DNA from: Ignavibacteria bacterium
GTDB taxonomy: Bacteria; Bacteroidota; Ignavibacteria; Kapaibacteriales; Kapaibacteriaceae
Assembly: GCA_015709655.1 (NCBI GenBank)
Contig: CP054181.1
Location: forward strand, 671,262-735,261
DNA length: 64,000 nucleotides
Reading direction: 5' to 3'
In this document: positions 25,360 to 35,500 of the stretch, one piece after another
How the letters are laid out: each line of letters opens with the position of its first letter
Numbering within the stretch: the first letter of the stretch is position 1
Notes under the pieces: generated by a model
What the model was told of the DNA's origin: nothing
Database searches by the model: none
What the model saw: the letters and a program-made list of their open reading frames with translations, nothing else
Position numbers and translations under genes: made by a program

Positions 25360-26675
25360 GAGCTCTGACCTCCCTTGCTGTTACTATCCTTGTTTACGTC
25401 AGAATCAGCATGTTCTGATCGATGCTTTTTCCAGCGGTTATACCCCATGATGGCAAGCTTCTTTATTGAGTCTTCGTACATGTCGTGAACAGTTCCCACC
25501 AGAAAAACACCAAGAAACGCTGGCGTAAAAGCCAGTTTATAATCGTAGTTATTAAACACGTAGATTGTCAGAAAAAGCATTGTTACAGTTTGTCCAAGCT
25601 GGATTGCCATTGCAATCATCTCGTACACTACACTGTTCTGTTCGGCAAAATACGTCAGTACAGCCACATTAACATACAATAACACAAACCCGAACAGAAT
25701 CGACAACCAGAAGGGCATCACATTAATATAGCGGCCGCGCAGTATCATGCTTGCCACATTGGCGTGTATTACTGCCCCGTACATGTCGGGGAAGGCACGT
25801 CCAACGTAATGCTTATTAATCGGGGTAAAAAAGATGTCTTCTAATGCCGCTGAGCCCAAACTTTCACCAAGGAATCCGACAATCACAATCTTGCCACGAA
25901 CTACTGACAAGTCTGTGGCCGAATCCATCGCCTGCCCCACATCAATGCAGTAAAATGACTCAAGATTACCGTGGTAGTTAATGGGCTCGGTTTTGGCGGT
26001 TCTTGCCAGAGCGATACGTGCAGCCTCCGGATTTACATACTGTACCAATTTCAGGGCAAGACAGGGCTCACGGGTAGTATTGTAAAAATCCTGAAGAGCG
26101 ATGTCGCGGCACGTCATGAACGCCGCTTCCTGATCAATCACAAGGTTTGTGAAGCCTGTCTCAGCCCCCTTCATGAACGTTGGATGACTAACAACCAGCG
26201 TATCGAACACATCATATACTTCTGTATCATCGGTGCTCCGTTCCAATGGTGCCGATTCTTCCAAATCAGATTTGTACGCCAGCTTTGATGCCATGACAAC
26301 GTTTGGTAGCGATGCCAGAGCGTTAGCAAGCCGCTGGTCTGCAGCGGAATCGCTTTTCAGTGTTTTAAAAAACACGTCCACACCTACCACCGCTGGCTTA
26401 TATCTGGCAATGCGTTCCAGTATCCCCGCAATTTCGTCTCGTGAAGCATAGCCGATATTTACCAGCACAATGTTGGTGTCAACACGCGTCATCTCGTCCG
26501 ACCTGAATTGCGAAAACACAATGTCGGTTACGTCGATATCTCCGATTGCCTGCCCCAGCGGGTCCAGGAAGGCAACGTTTTGCGGAATGATGTACAGCAA
26601 ACCGATAACGCCAATGGTACTGATCGACACCAGAAGATTATCGAGCTGAAAAAACGTACGGAAGAACGTTGACAT
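25356..26675 (-). CDS. CHASE2-domain membrane sensor without output domain
   Basis: This 439-residue protein has an N-terminal transmembrane helix (LLVSISTIGVIGLLYII) and a large extracytoplasmic CHASE2 domain (about residues 45-300: RVDTNIVLVNIGYASRDEIAGIL, RYKPAVVGVDVFFK, GKIVIVGFLGESLGS, MYGAVIHANVASMIL). Three or so transmembrane helices lie near 315-400. CHASE2 proteins normally end in a kinase, cyclase or phosphodiesterase, but here only about 40 charged cytoplasmic residues follow the last helix. It is therefore a sensor lacking a visible output module. It is translationally coupled to the secreted FecR-like protein, and the pairing of these two domains is known from other bacteria. 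Confidence 0.85.
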   Translation of the reverse strand: MSTFFRTFFQLDNLLVSISTIGVIGLLYIIPQNVAFLDPLGQAIGDIDVTDIVFSQFRSDEMTRVDTNIVLVNIGYASRDEIAGILERIARYKPAVVGVDVFFKTLKSDSAADQRLANALASLPNVVMASKLAYKSDLEESAPLERSTDDTEVYDVFDTLVVSHPTFMKGAETGFTNLVIDQEAAFMTCRDIALQDFYNTTREPCLALKLVQYVNPEAARIALARTAKTEPINYHGNLESFYCIDVGQAMDSATDLSVVRGKIVIVGFLGESLGSAALEDIFFTPINKHYVGRAFPDMYGAVIHANVASMILRGRYINVMPFWLSILFGFVLLYVNVAVLTYFAEQNSVVYEMIAMAIQLGQTVTMLFLTIYVFNNYDYKLAFTPAFLGVFLVGTVHDMYEDSIKKLAIMGYNRWKKHRSEHADSDVNKDSNSKGGQSS

Positions 26676-26759
26676 GGGTGGTAAATACTGAGTATGTTCT
26701 GGTACAGGCTTGTTGCAAAATAGCTATCGCAACGGCATGTTGTTGTAGTTTGGTGTTTT

Positions 26760-28022
26760 ATGCAAAACAGCACCATTCCTTCGGCCGCCTTTAACCCAAC
26801 CATCCTAACCTGCGCCAATGGTTTAACAGTCGTGATTGATACTGTGCCAACTGCTCATTCTGTTGCACTGGGAATCTGGGTTAAGGCCGGAACACGTGAT
26901 GAACTTCGCAATCAGGCGGGTGTGGCCCATCTTGTTGAGCATGCTGCGTTTCGGGGGACAGCTACGCGGTCGAACATCATGATTGCAAGGGGCTTCGAAA
27001 ATGTGGGAGCATACGCCAACGCCTTTACTACCAAGGAAGAAACCTGTTATTACGTACGCTCGCTGCCGGAACATCTGGGGAAGGTTCTGCCTATTCTGGC
27101 TGACGTTGTTACCAAGCCTGTTTTTCGTGACAAGGATGTTGCCAAGGAACGAAAAATTATCATTGAGGAAATCCATGCCTATGAGGATGAGGCTGAAGAG
27201 TTTGTTCTGGATCTTGCAGAACAGTACCAGTTTGAGAAGCACCCACTGGGATCACCGATAGTTGGATACGAGCAGACATTAGAGCAGATTTCGGCTGATA
27301 CTGTTCGCACCTTTCATAAAAAATTTTATACAAGTACCAATATGGTGCTCACAGTGTCGGGTAACGTTCAACCCGCAGAAGTGTATGATCTGATCGAACA
27401 ACATCTTGCAGATATCCCCCGTGCACGTACCAAACTCAGGCGTACAACTCCTTGCCTGCCACAAGTGACAACCATTACCGAACGTCGGGCCGTCCATCAG
27501 GCCCATATCGTGTGGCACCGCCGTTGTGGTGGTTACACCTCGGCCGACAAAACGGCGACGTCGGTGCTTAACGTCATCCTTGGTGACGGCATGAGCAGCA
27601 GACTGAACGTTAAGCTGCGCGAGACCAGTGGCGTAGCCTATAGCGTTGGTTCGCATCTTCAGCATTTTTATGATACCGGAATGCTTACGATTTATGCGGG
27701 AGCCCATGCCCGCCGAACGGTACACAGCACGGTCCTGATCGAAAAAACTCTCACTGCTCTTGCGCGTGACGGCGTAAAGAAAGCCGAACTGATACGAGCA
27801 AAGGAGCAGCTCCGTGCTTCACGGATTATGGCACTGGAATCACTGTCGGCACGGCTGAATTTGCTGGGCAAGGGAATGCTTGACGAAGGCAAGCCTGAAA
27901 ACCCGTACGAGGCCATCGCTGACGTCATGGATGTGTCGGAAGATCATGTTAACCAGCTGGCAAGATCGTTGTGTGTGCCTGACGAATGGCACCGGCTTAC
28001 CTTACTGCCGGAGGATGCATGA
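26760..28022 (+). CDS. M16-family zinc metallopeptidase
   Basis: This 420-residue protein is a pitrilysin/processing-peptidase family protease. The inverted zinc motif HxxEH is His57-Leu-Val-Glu60-His61 (AHLVEHAAFRGT), and the third ligand lies in the downstream glutamate cluster KIIIEEIHAYEDEAEEF. The second, non-catalytic M16 domain has the usual VAYSVGSHLQHFYDTGMLTIYAGA. No signal peptide is evident, so it is probably cytoplasmic, as for the PqqL/YmxG-like single-chain members. Its stop overlaps the helicase-nuclease ATG (ATGA), so both genes share a transcript, though a functional link is not obvious. Confidence 0.92.
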   Translation: MQNSTIPSAAFNPTILTCANGLTVVIDTVPTAHSVALGIWVKAGTRDELRNQAGVAHLVEHAAFRGTATRSNIMIARGFENVGAYANAFTTKEETCYYVRSLPEHLGKVLPILADVVTKPVFRDKDVAKERKIIIEEIHAYEDEAEEFVLDLAEQYQFEKHPLGSPIVGYEQTLEQISADTVRTFHKKFYTSTNMVLTVSGNVQPAEVYDLIEQHLADIPRARTKLRRTTPCLPQVTTITERRAVHQAHIVWHRRCGGYTSADKTATSVLNVILGDGMSSRLNVKLRETSGVAYSVGSHLQHFYDTGMLTIYAGAHARRTVHSTVLIEKTLTALARDGVKKAELIRAKEQLRASRIMALESLSARLNLLGKGMLDEGKPENPYEAIADVMDVSEDHVNQLARSLCVPDEWHRLTLLPEDA

Positions 28023-31000
28023 GCACGTTGTCACTCAGCCCGGAACAGCAGAGTGCACTAAGTGCCGGCCGACATTTTGTGGTGCGCGCCAATGCAGGGA
28101 GCGGAAAAACCTTCCTGCTCACCATGAGAATTGTGTGGCTGCTGATACACGAAAACGTCGCTCCCGAACACATCGTTGCCATTACATTTACAACCAAGGC
28201 TGCTGCCGAAATGAAGCAAAGAGTTCGGCATCTCATAGACAGGTTTCTGGATTCCGCCGAGGATCGCTCTACTGTTTTGGGGACCTCAGGAAGCGATGCC
28301 GAGATCATCAGCAAGCTTACCGCTATCCGGAATTCGATTGGCAAGCTCAGAATCTCCACCTTTCATGCCTTTGCCACTGGCATTCTTCGGAATTACGGTG
28401 CAGCCATTCGTCTGGACCCGAATTCGGGCGAACTGTCTGACAGGAAGCGTCGCGACCTCCTCCTGCAGATAACAGCACAGACACTCCAGTTGTACCCGGC
28501 ACAACACACAGAGCTCTGCTTTGATTACCTGGGCATGAAGGGTACACACGAATTGGTGTACACCCTTGCGGGAAACGGTGAGTTACTGCAGTCAATTAAC
28601 AGTTACCGGTCGAAAACAGCTAATCTGGCCGACACCCGACTGGAGCGTGCCTCCACGATTGCTTCCGAGATACTGAAACCACTTGTTGACACCGTTTACA
28701 AGACGCTGAAGAACAGCGAATGTGCCAACGATCCCAAATGTAAACCCTTGCTGGAAAGCCTTGGGAACGCTCTGCAGGTGTTATTGTCAGCTCCCACCAG
28801 TTTTGATGGCATTGCTTCTGCCATCAAGGCTCTGAAAGAGTTCTATACGGATTCAGGTACACCGCGTAAGAAAAAGGTATTTACGGACTACCTGCCCGAC
28901 ATTCAGTCTGCATTAAAATCAGTTTTTGCCCTTGCCAAAGTAAACCCAGCCGCAGAGCGTACGCAGGCAGAGGTGTTAACGGTGCTTGCCAACATTGCAA
29001 CAGAGGCGCATACCAGATTCAGTGCGGAGAAACGCAGGGCTTCGGTTATGGATTTTGACGACATGATGCTGTGTACCATGCAGTTGTTCGAAACGCATCC
29101 GGAAATCTGCAGTATGGTGCGTTCATCGGTCAAACATCTCTTTATTGATGAGTTTCAGGATACCAATCCGCTCCAATACAAGATTGTAACAAAACTGGTA
29201 CCGAACCTGATTTCTGGGAACGAACACCTGAGCAGCCCGGAGCTGTTTGTTGTTGGCGATGATAAACAAAGCATTTACGGTTTCCGCGATGCCGACGTCC
29301 GACTTTTTAAAGAAGTTGAACATGCTGCAGAGCGGGTGAATAGGGTCAAAGCCCCTTCCCTTCCAACGCAGGCAATAACCCTGCAAAGCTCATACAGGAT
29401 TACTCCGTCCCTTGCCGATGCCATCAACAACGTCTGCCGGCTGGTTTTCCCCGGAGACACAGAATTCGATGTGCCGTACAGCAACCTGATTTCGCAGCGA
29501 CCGCAGCATAACACCACGCTGGTTGGTACGTTGCGCGTTATTACTGTTCCTCCGAACACCAAAGATGGCAGTGCTGACGCTTCGGATTTAGAGAGCCCTG
29601 CGGTAACGCAGGCTTCGGTAGCAGAATCTGTTGTCCAGGAAACCGATGAGTTAGACATCGTTGTTCGGTATGTGCTGAGCATACTAAACGGCTCGGCTGA
29701 TATTTCTGTTATTAGCAATCGTGGCAGTGGTATCGAGCAGCTTACTGCCCCCCAGGCAGGCCATATAGCCATCCTGGTTAGAAAGCGGAACGAAGTTTCC
29801 GAACTTGCACGCCGGCTTCAGGCAAACGGCGTCCCGGTGCTTGTACATGGCGGCCGTGCCTTTTTCTCGCGTCCTGAAGTTGCCGATATCCGCAACCTGC
29901 TGCGTGCTCTTACGGATACCGACCCGATTGCTCTGGCGGCCGTTCTCCGGTCTCCGTTGTTTCGGTGTACTGATGCTGACCTGTTGTTTGTGCGTTCAGT
30001 CGGCAACGGCGCACCGTTTAGTCACGATGCCTTTCTGACAAGTGTGCAGCACCCACATGCTCCGGAGTCGCTGGTGCGCGCCCGTGATATCCTTGCCTTG
30101 CTGAAGCAATTACTGCCAACAACTCCACCCGATGCCATCGTGTTGCAGGCCCTCATGGAAACACAGTGGCACAAACAGATCGGCAATCATCCGCGCAGGA
30201 ATCAAATCATTCATAACGTTGATAAACTTATTGACCTGATCAGGATTGAACAGCAGGCTCCTGGCGCCTCGCTGCTCACTGTTATCGGCAGTATCCAGGT
30301 GCCCGACGAAACTGATAACGAAGCCGAGCGTGTTCCACCGGTAACCGATGCTGTGCAGATCATGACGCTGCATGCGTCGAAAGGCATGGAGTTCCCAATC
30401 GTTCTGCTGTGCGGTATCAGCTCTGCAGGCCGAAGCGATTCGGTTCGCACGTCTGACCAGCTAAGTTTAACCGTGAATCTGCCGTCAAATCGGGGAGCAG
30501 AACACTGGAGCTGTCCGGATGCCCTTGGTGATTCCGCCTCGCATGTTGTGAATGGCATCATTGCACAAGAGCGAATCCGTGCCGAGGAGAAACGTCTGTT
30601 GTATGTTGCATTAACCCGAGCCATGGATCATGCTGCTGTTGTTGTTAATCCTGAAGGGGGCTCCGGCTCGCGGATGCTTTCGCTCCTGGCTGAAACCGGC
30701 GCAATCAAACACTTTACCCCCTATACAGTCACTGCAACCCCCGGGACGGTACACGTTACTGCATCGTCACCTTCATTACTACCTCTGCATGAACCAATTC
30801 GCACCTCCGGTATGCCAGCAACCGTGCATGTAAGTTCACTCGCGTCGGCGAATTTTCTTGGGGGTCCTGCGTCACCTTCCGGTTCCATGGATACCGGAAC
30901 GGAATTTCACCAGCGCATTGCCCTGCTGCTGACGAACCAGTATCAACCCTCCGGGACCGAGCCGGCCGAGTGGAGTCGGTTTCTTGACGTCAGAGATGTT

Positions 31001-31402
31001 TGGCAGCCGCCCGGCGCAATTGCCCAGGTAGAACAGGAGCGGGTTGGGATGCTGGGAGCTACGCTGGTGATTGGTCGGCCCGATGTGATATTCAGAATTA
31101 GTCCTACACATGCAGAGATCTGGGACTGGAAGCTTATCAGCCCGACATCTGATGAAGAGTACAAACATTACTCTGCCATGTATTATCACCAGCTGCTGGC
31201 CTACGCCTGGTTGCTGCTGAAACCGGAGACTGAGCTTGAAACCGTTGATGCCTACCTTGCCTTTGTTCCCAATGCCGGACCGGACCGCAGCACGTGGACC
31301 AGCAAGTGGACGTTTCGCAGGGACCATCTTCAGGAGCTTGAACGCGAGCTTACGGATGCAATCGCATCGGCAGCTGCTACGGCTGATGCCCACGCCCACT
31401 GA
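28019..31402 (+). CDS. addA: AddA-like UvrD/Rep helicase with RecB-type nuclease domain
   Basis: This 1127-residue protein has superfamily 1A helicase motifs in order: Walker A ANAGSGKTFLL (about residue 25), Ia AITFTTKAAAEMKQRV, II FIDEFQDTNPLQY, III VGDDKQSIYGFRDAD, V MTLHASKGMEFPIVLL and VI EEKRLLYVALTRA. A C-terminal RecB-family nuclease core follows, with GRPDVIF, EIWDWKL (D-x-K) and the trailing HQLLAY (QxxxY). This matches AddA or a RecB-like subunit that processes double-strand breaks up to a Chi site. No AddB/RexB partner gene is present in the window. The start at 28019 overlaps the M16 stop codon; the last 73 bases overlap the convergent flavoprotein gene. Confidence 0.85.
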   Translation: MSTLSLSPEQQSALSAGRHFVVRANAGSGKTFLLTMRIVWLLIHENVAPEHIVAITFTTKAAAEMKQRVRHLIDRFLDSAEDRSTVLGTSGSDAEIISKLTAIRNSIGKLRISTFHAFATGILRNYGAAIRLDPNSGELSDRKRRDLLLQITAQTLQLYPAQHTELCFDYLGMKGTHELVYTLAGNGELLQSINSYRSKTANLADTRLERASTIASEILKPLVDTVYKTLKNSECANDPKCKPLLESLGNALQVLLSAPTSFDGIASAIKALKEFYTDSGTPRKKKVFTDYLPDIQSALKSVFALAKVNPAAERTQAEVLTVLANIATEAHTRFSAEKRRASVMDFDDMMLCTMQLFETHPEICSMVRSSVKHLFIDEFQDTNPLQYKIVTKLVPNLISGNEHLSSPELFVVGDDKQSIYGFRDADVRLFKEVEHAAERVNRVKAPSLPTQAITLQSSYRITPSLADAINNVCRLVFPGDTEFDVPYSNLISQRPQHNTTLVGTLRVITVPPNTKDGSADASDLESPAVTQASVAESVVQETDELDIVVRYVLSILNGSADISVISNRGSGIEQLTAPQAGHIAILVRKRNEVSELARRLQANGVPVLVHGGRAFFSRPEVADIRNLLRALTDTDPIALAAVLRSPLFRCTDADLLFVRSVGNGAPFSHDAFLTSVQHPHAPESLVRARDILALLKQLLPTTPPDAIVLQALMETQWHKQIGNHPRRNQIIHNVDKLIDLIRIEQQAPGASLLTVIGSIQVPDETDNEAERVPPVTDAVQIMTLHASKGMEFPIVLLCGISSAGRSDSVRTSDQLSLTVNLPSNRGAEHWSCPDALGDSASHVVNGIIAQERIRAEEKRLLYVALTRAMDHAAVVVNPEGGSGSRMLSLLAETGAIKHFTPYTVTATPGTVHVTASSPSLLPLHEPIRTSGMPATVHVSSLASANFLGGPASPSGSMDTGTEFHQRIALLLTNQYQPSGTEPAEWSRFLDVRDVWQPPGAIAQVEQERVGMLGATLVIGRPDVIFRISPTHAEIWDWKLISPTSDEEYKHYSAMYYHQLLAYAWLLLKPETELETVDAYLAFVPNAGPDRSTWTSKWTFRRDHLQELERELTDAIASAAATADAHAH

Positions 31403-32517
31403 AAGTTGTATCCGCCCAGCCACCCTGTAACATCGACAACCTCGCCAATAAAGTAGAGTCCGCCAACCGTGGTGCTCTCCATGGTTTTTGATGACAGTGC
31501 ACGAGTGTCAACACCGCCTCTGGTGACTTCTGCCTTAGCATACCCTTCGGTGCCACAGATTTCAACCGTCCATTCTTGAAGGGAGTCAAGTGCCTCGCGA
31601 AATGTTTTTGTAGCCATCGAAGCCCGGGTATGGCCGAGACGTTCGTCAGGCCACTGCTGAAGCAACCGCTTTGGCAGGATCTCGCCCAGTATGGTACGCA
31701 GCAGTCGCTTCTCGGCAGCTCCTGCAGCGGAGACAGATTCCGGAATACCATCAGGCAGCAGATTAACAACAATAGAATCAGCCTGACCAAGGTAGGTAGA
31801 GATCTGCAGAATCGCCGGACCACTTAAACCATTGTGAGTAAACAGCATTGATTCAGAAAAAGCAGTATTGCCGGCAGTAACCCGTACCGGCAGACTTACA
31901 CCCGAAAGTGTACCATATACACGCCGGAATTCCGGCGTACTTACCAGTGGCACCAGCGCCGGTGCTGTTTCGGTTACCGGCATCGAAAAGTGTTGTGCAA
32001 TCCGGTGTCCTATCCCTGTAGCACCCATGCGTGGAATCGAGAGTCCTCCCGTTGCAACCACCACTGCATCAGCTTCAAGAATGCCTGATGACGTTTCCAC
32101 CCGAAACCGGTCAGCCTTTTCAACGGTGTGTATCGTTGCGTTAAATTCAAAGCGTACCCCACCAAGATTGCATTCCGACATCAGCATTGCAATAATCTGT
32201 TGTGCCGAACCATCGCAGAATAACTGTCCCCTGGTTTTTTCATGCCAGGAGATCCCGTATTGATTCACCATCATCAAAAAGTCAGTTGGTGTGTACCGTG
32301 ACAAAGCCGACCTTGCAAAATGCGGATTGGCAGAAACGTATCTATCGGGAGCTGTTTCAAGATTTGTGAAATTGCAGCGTCCGCCACCACTAATCCGAAT
32401 TTTCTTCCCGGGACTGCTCATGTGTTCTACAACGGTAACATGAACGCCCTGCCGTGCTGCACGTGCGGCACACATCAATCCCGCCGCACCGGCACCCAGC
32501 ACAACAACATGTTTCAT
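31330..32517 (-). CDS. NAD(P)/FAD-dependent oxidoreductase, BaiN/HI0933 family
   Basis: This 395-residue flavoprotein has an N-terminal FAD-binding GAGAAGLMCA (Rossmann motif), then SSPGKKIRISGGGRCNFTN, the diagnostic signature of the HI0933/BaiN family. The motif VVATGGLSIPRMGATGIGHRIA and the C-terminal GLYFIGEVVDVTGWLGGYNFQWAWASG-like end (here WASAVAA) complete the pattern. The physiological substrate is unknown for most members; BaiN reduces bile acid intermediates, which does not transfer automatically. Its 3' end overlaps the convergent helicase-nuclease gene by 73 bases, and its start overlaps the end of the upstream 1680-residue gene by four. Confidence 0.9.
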   Translation of the reverse strand: MKHVVVLGAGAAGLMCAARAARQGVHVTVVEHMSSPGKKIRISGGGRCNFTNLETAPDRYVSANPHFARSALSRYTPTDFLMMVNQYGISWHEKTRGQLFCDGSAQQIIAMLMSECNLGGVRFEFNATIHTVEKADRFRVETSSGILEADAVVVATGGLSIPRMGATGIGHRIAQHFSMPVTETAPALVPLVSTPEFRRVYGTLSGVSLPVRVTAGNTAFSESMLFTHNGLSGPAILQISTYLGQADSIVVNLLPDGIPESVSAAGAAEKRLLRTILGEILPKRLLQQWPDERLGHTRASMATKTFREALDSLQEWTVEICGTEGYAKAEVTRGGVDTRALSSKTMESTTVGGLYFIGEVVDVTGWLGGYNFQWAWASAVAAADAIASVSSRSSS

Positions 32518-35500
32518 CGAATTACAACAAAGGGAACCGTATCGGTGAAAATACCTGCACTGATTCGTGCAACATACATGCCCGACGGAAGGTCTGCAAC
32601 ATCAAGCCGCACAGCATAACTGCCGCCGGGAAGCAGTGTATTGCCATCAAGCACGGAATGCACAATTCTACCGGATGCATCATTAATCGTAATCACCACC
32701 GGTACAGTTTCGTGCATCCTGAACTGAATGGTTGCCGGCTGATCTGCAGTAACCGGATTAGGATCGATACGCAAGAGCGGCTGGCCGGCAGTGCTGAAAC
32801 GCACCACCGTGATATCACACTTCCCAACAGTAACAAAGGGGGCCTGACCCGGACGTGGTACTACATCCAGGAATTGCAGTGAGTCACTAACAAAGCCTGA
32901 TGCTGTTGCAGTAATGTTGGTTGCCGTGAATTCGGGAACAGTTACAACAAACCGGAAACGTGCAAGCGGTCCCGCAGCCAGGGTGTCAGCATCGGTAAGT
33001 GTTAGCACCACAATGCCGGGTTGCAGATAGTTCACCGTTGAATTGCCGGGCTTTGCAAGTTGTACTGCATCAAGGTACTGGAGTGACCGTGGATTGTACT
33101 CAATTCTGAACTCAGCATCTGTACCGTTCAGCCAGTGCGTAACACCGTTGTACACTGTTGCGATATCTACATCAAGCTGGAGCGGGATTTCAAGGGTATC
33201 TCCAATAACACCTGAAATTGTATCAATAACAAAATGTACTACTGCCGGTGCAGTTTGAATGTCCAACTCGGGAGCATAACCATAGCCCGTGACAGCACTT
33301 ACCGTTTGCGTGTTGCATGGCGTTGTGCTAACGGCCCGAACTGTGGTGTCAACCTGCCGCTCTGCCTGTGGGCAGAACCGTAGGGTAACTACGGCGCTGT
33401 CACCGGGTGCAATACTGCTCCCGATGGGTGGTATGCTGGATACGACTGACGTGTAGAGAGGCAGATCGACCAAACTGTCTATCGTATTCGATATATCACC
33501 CACATTCACAACCACAATGGTGTGTTCGCTACAGTCTAAAATCCTGACGCTGTCAAATGCCACCGGATTCCGTATCGCTATATCAGAGAGCTGCGCAATA
33601 ATCGTCCCACGGTCTCCAACGCCAATCAATCGATACAGGATTACATCTTCGGTATCAAAATTTATACTGTCAACCGAAACCGGACTATTGGCACGGTTGT
33701 TAGCCACGGTAACAAAACGCAGATAAGCAAACGGGTTTAGCGAGTCAACACCGCAAACATTCTTAAGCGTCACCCTAATACCACCGTACGGCGAGACATC
33801 GGTCATCACTGATGACGTGTACTGAATTCCACCGGTTCTTGACGTACACTGGTTAGACAGAAGTGGCGACGTTACATCCAGCAATCTGAGCTGAGAGCTA
33901 TCGTAATCAACCCTCATAAAGATGTCAACTACCGAGGCATCAATCGATATCGACGAGTGGAGCGGTATCACCAGAGTATCGCAGCTTGCCATAACAAACG
34001 TATCCGGTACTACACGGTTCGGGTCGAACTGAAAGGCAATACCGCGCGGCTGAGCAAATCCCTCGCCACGCACCAGCACCGTTGTATCGGCCCCTTTACA
34101 TGGCTTACTATAATATATTACCATTTTGGCAAGATACACTCGTGGTGCCCTTGGCCGCTGTCGTACTTCGATCGTGGCATTGCTTCCCGGCTCCAGTACA
34201 AGCGGAAAAACCGTTGGCTGGGTAACAACAAACACCCGCTCGTCCGGCAGGAAGCCAATGGAATCAATCACCACCGTATCCTGAGCTGGATTAAGAACAA
34301 AGCTGGGTATCGAAAGCCTGACGGTGCGGGCAATCGGACTAAGGATGTCGATAACACCCGATGGGAACTGGATTGCCAGGGGGTACGGTGCAAAGGTGAG
34401 GGCACGCTTACCGATCAGGAAGGCTTCGATTGACCGGGACCATGCCGATCCATGCGTGTTGATATGAAGCATGGCCTGCACTTCCAGGCTCGCTGAGTCG
34501 GCAGGCACGTTGGGACAGAACCGAATAACAACCGTGTCTCGCTGCCCGGGAGGTATGCTGTAAGGTACAACACCGGTTGGTGAGAATTTCGACGTCCACG
34601 AGAAGAACTGCGGTCGCCCACCCGTCACTCCGGCAGAGTCAATCCACATTGAATCAACCACCATGTCGAATACCGCCGATGCATTTAGGAGCTCAATACT
34701 CCGGTTGCTGCAGTCGCATGGGCGGACGTAACCAAAGTTAACAAGGCTCAGGGCACTCTCCAGCTCCATGATAATTCCCCGGCCGTTTACCTGGCCTTCC
34801 CCTGTAATCTGACAGGGGGCTGATGAATACGCTACCAGCTGACTGTTGTATGCAGTACTGGCGGTAGGTCTGAACTCTATATCCACCGTGATGGAGTCGC
34901 GTGGCTGCAGTACAAGCGGAACCGGCCGGCTTGTGCCCGCCACGCTAAAGCCGGCACCTACCGACAGGCTGTCAATCGTGATGGGCATCGGTGACGTATT
35001 TTCTACAACAAGGGTAAGGACTTTCGCGTCGCCTACTTCAACAGTTCCGTAGGCTGTAAGTTCGGTAATAAATATTTTTGGTGTTGCCGATGTACCGATA
35101 AGCTGAAGCGTCCAGTTCGAGTCAGCTTCATCAGTAAAGCGCACGAAAGCACGGTCAGCACGATCGGTTGTTAAATCGGCAGGAGTGTATTCCACCACGA
35201 AACAGACACTGTCACCACCTGCAATTGAATACGCCGATTGCAGCACGGGCGGATCAACCAGTGAATACCGTCCGGAGGGATTATCAAACTGCACATTGCG
35301 TATCTGCTGTGGGGCACCGCTAATGTTAACAATGCATACTGTATCCTTCTCGCTGCCGCAGGCTACAACATTCTCGGTCTTCATCACCAACGGTGAAAAC
35401 CTGAACCGTTCCAGCACGCCACGTCCGCGCAGGTCAACGCAGTCAACCGTATAGCACCGGGTCTCGAACAGGCATAGCCGGTCAGTGTAGCGCACAGAAT

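Noticed and set aside
26163..26170. AGGGGGCT as a conserved protein motif (Lys-Gly-Ala)
   Set aside because: Copies occur in more than one reading frame, in antisense orientation to genes and outside genes, so the signal is at the DNA level.
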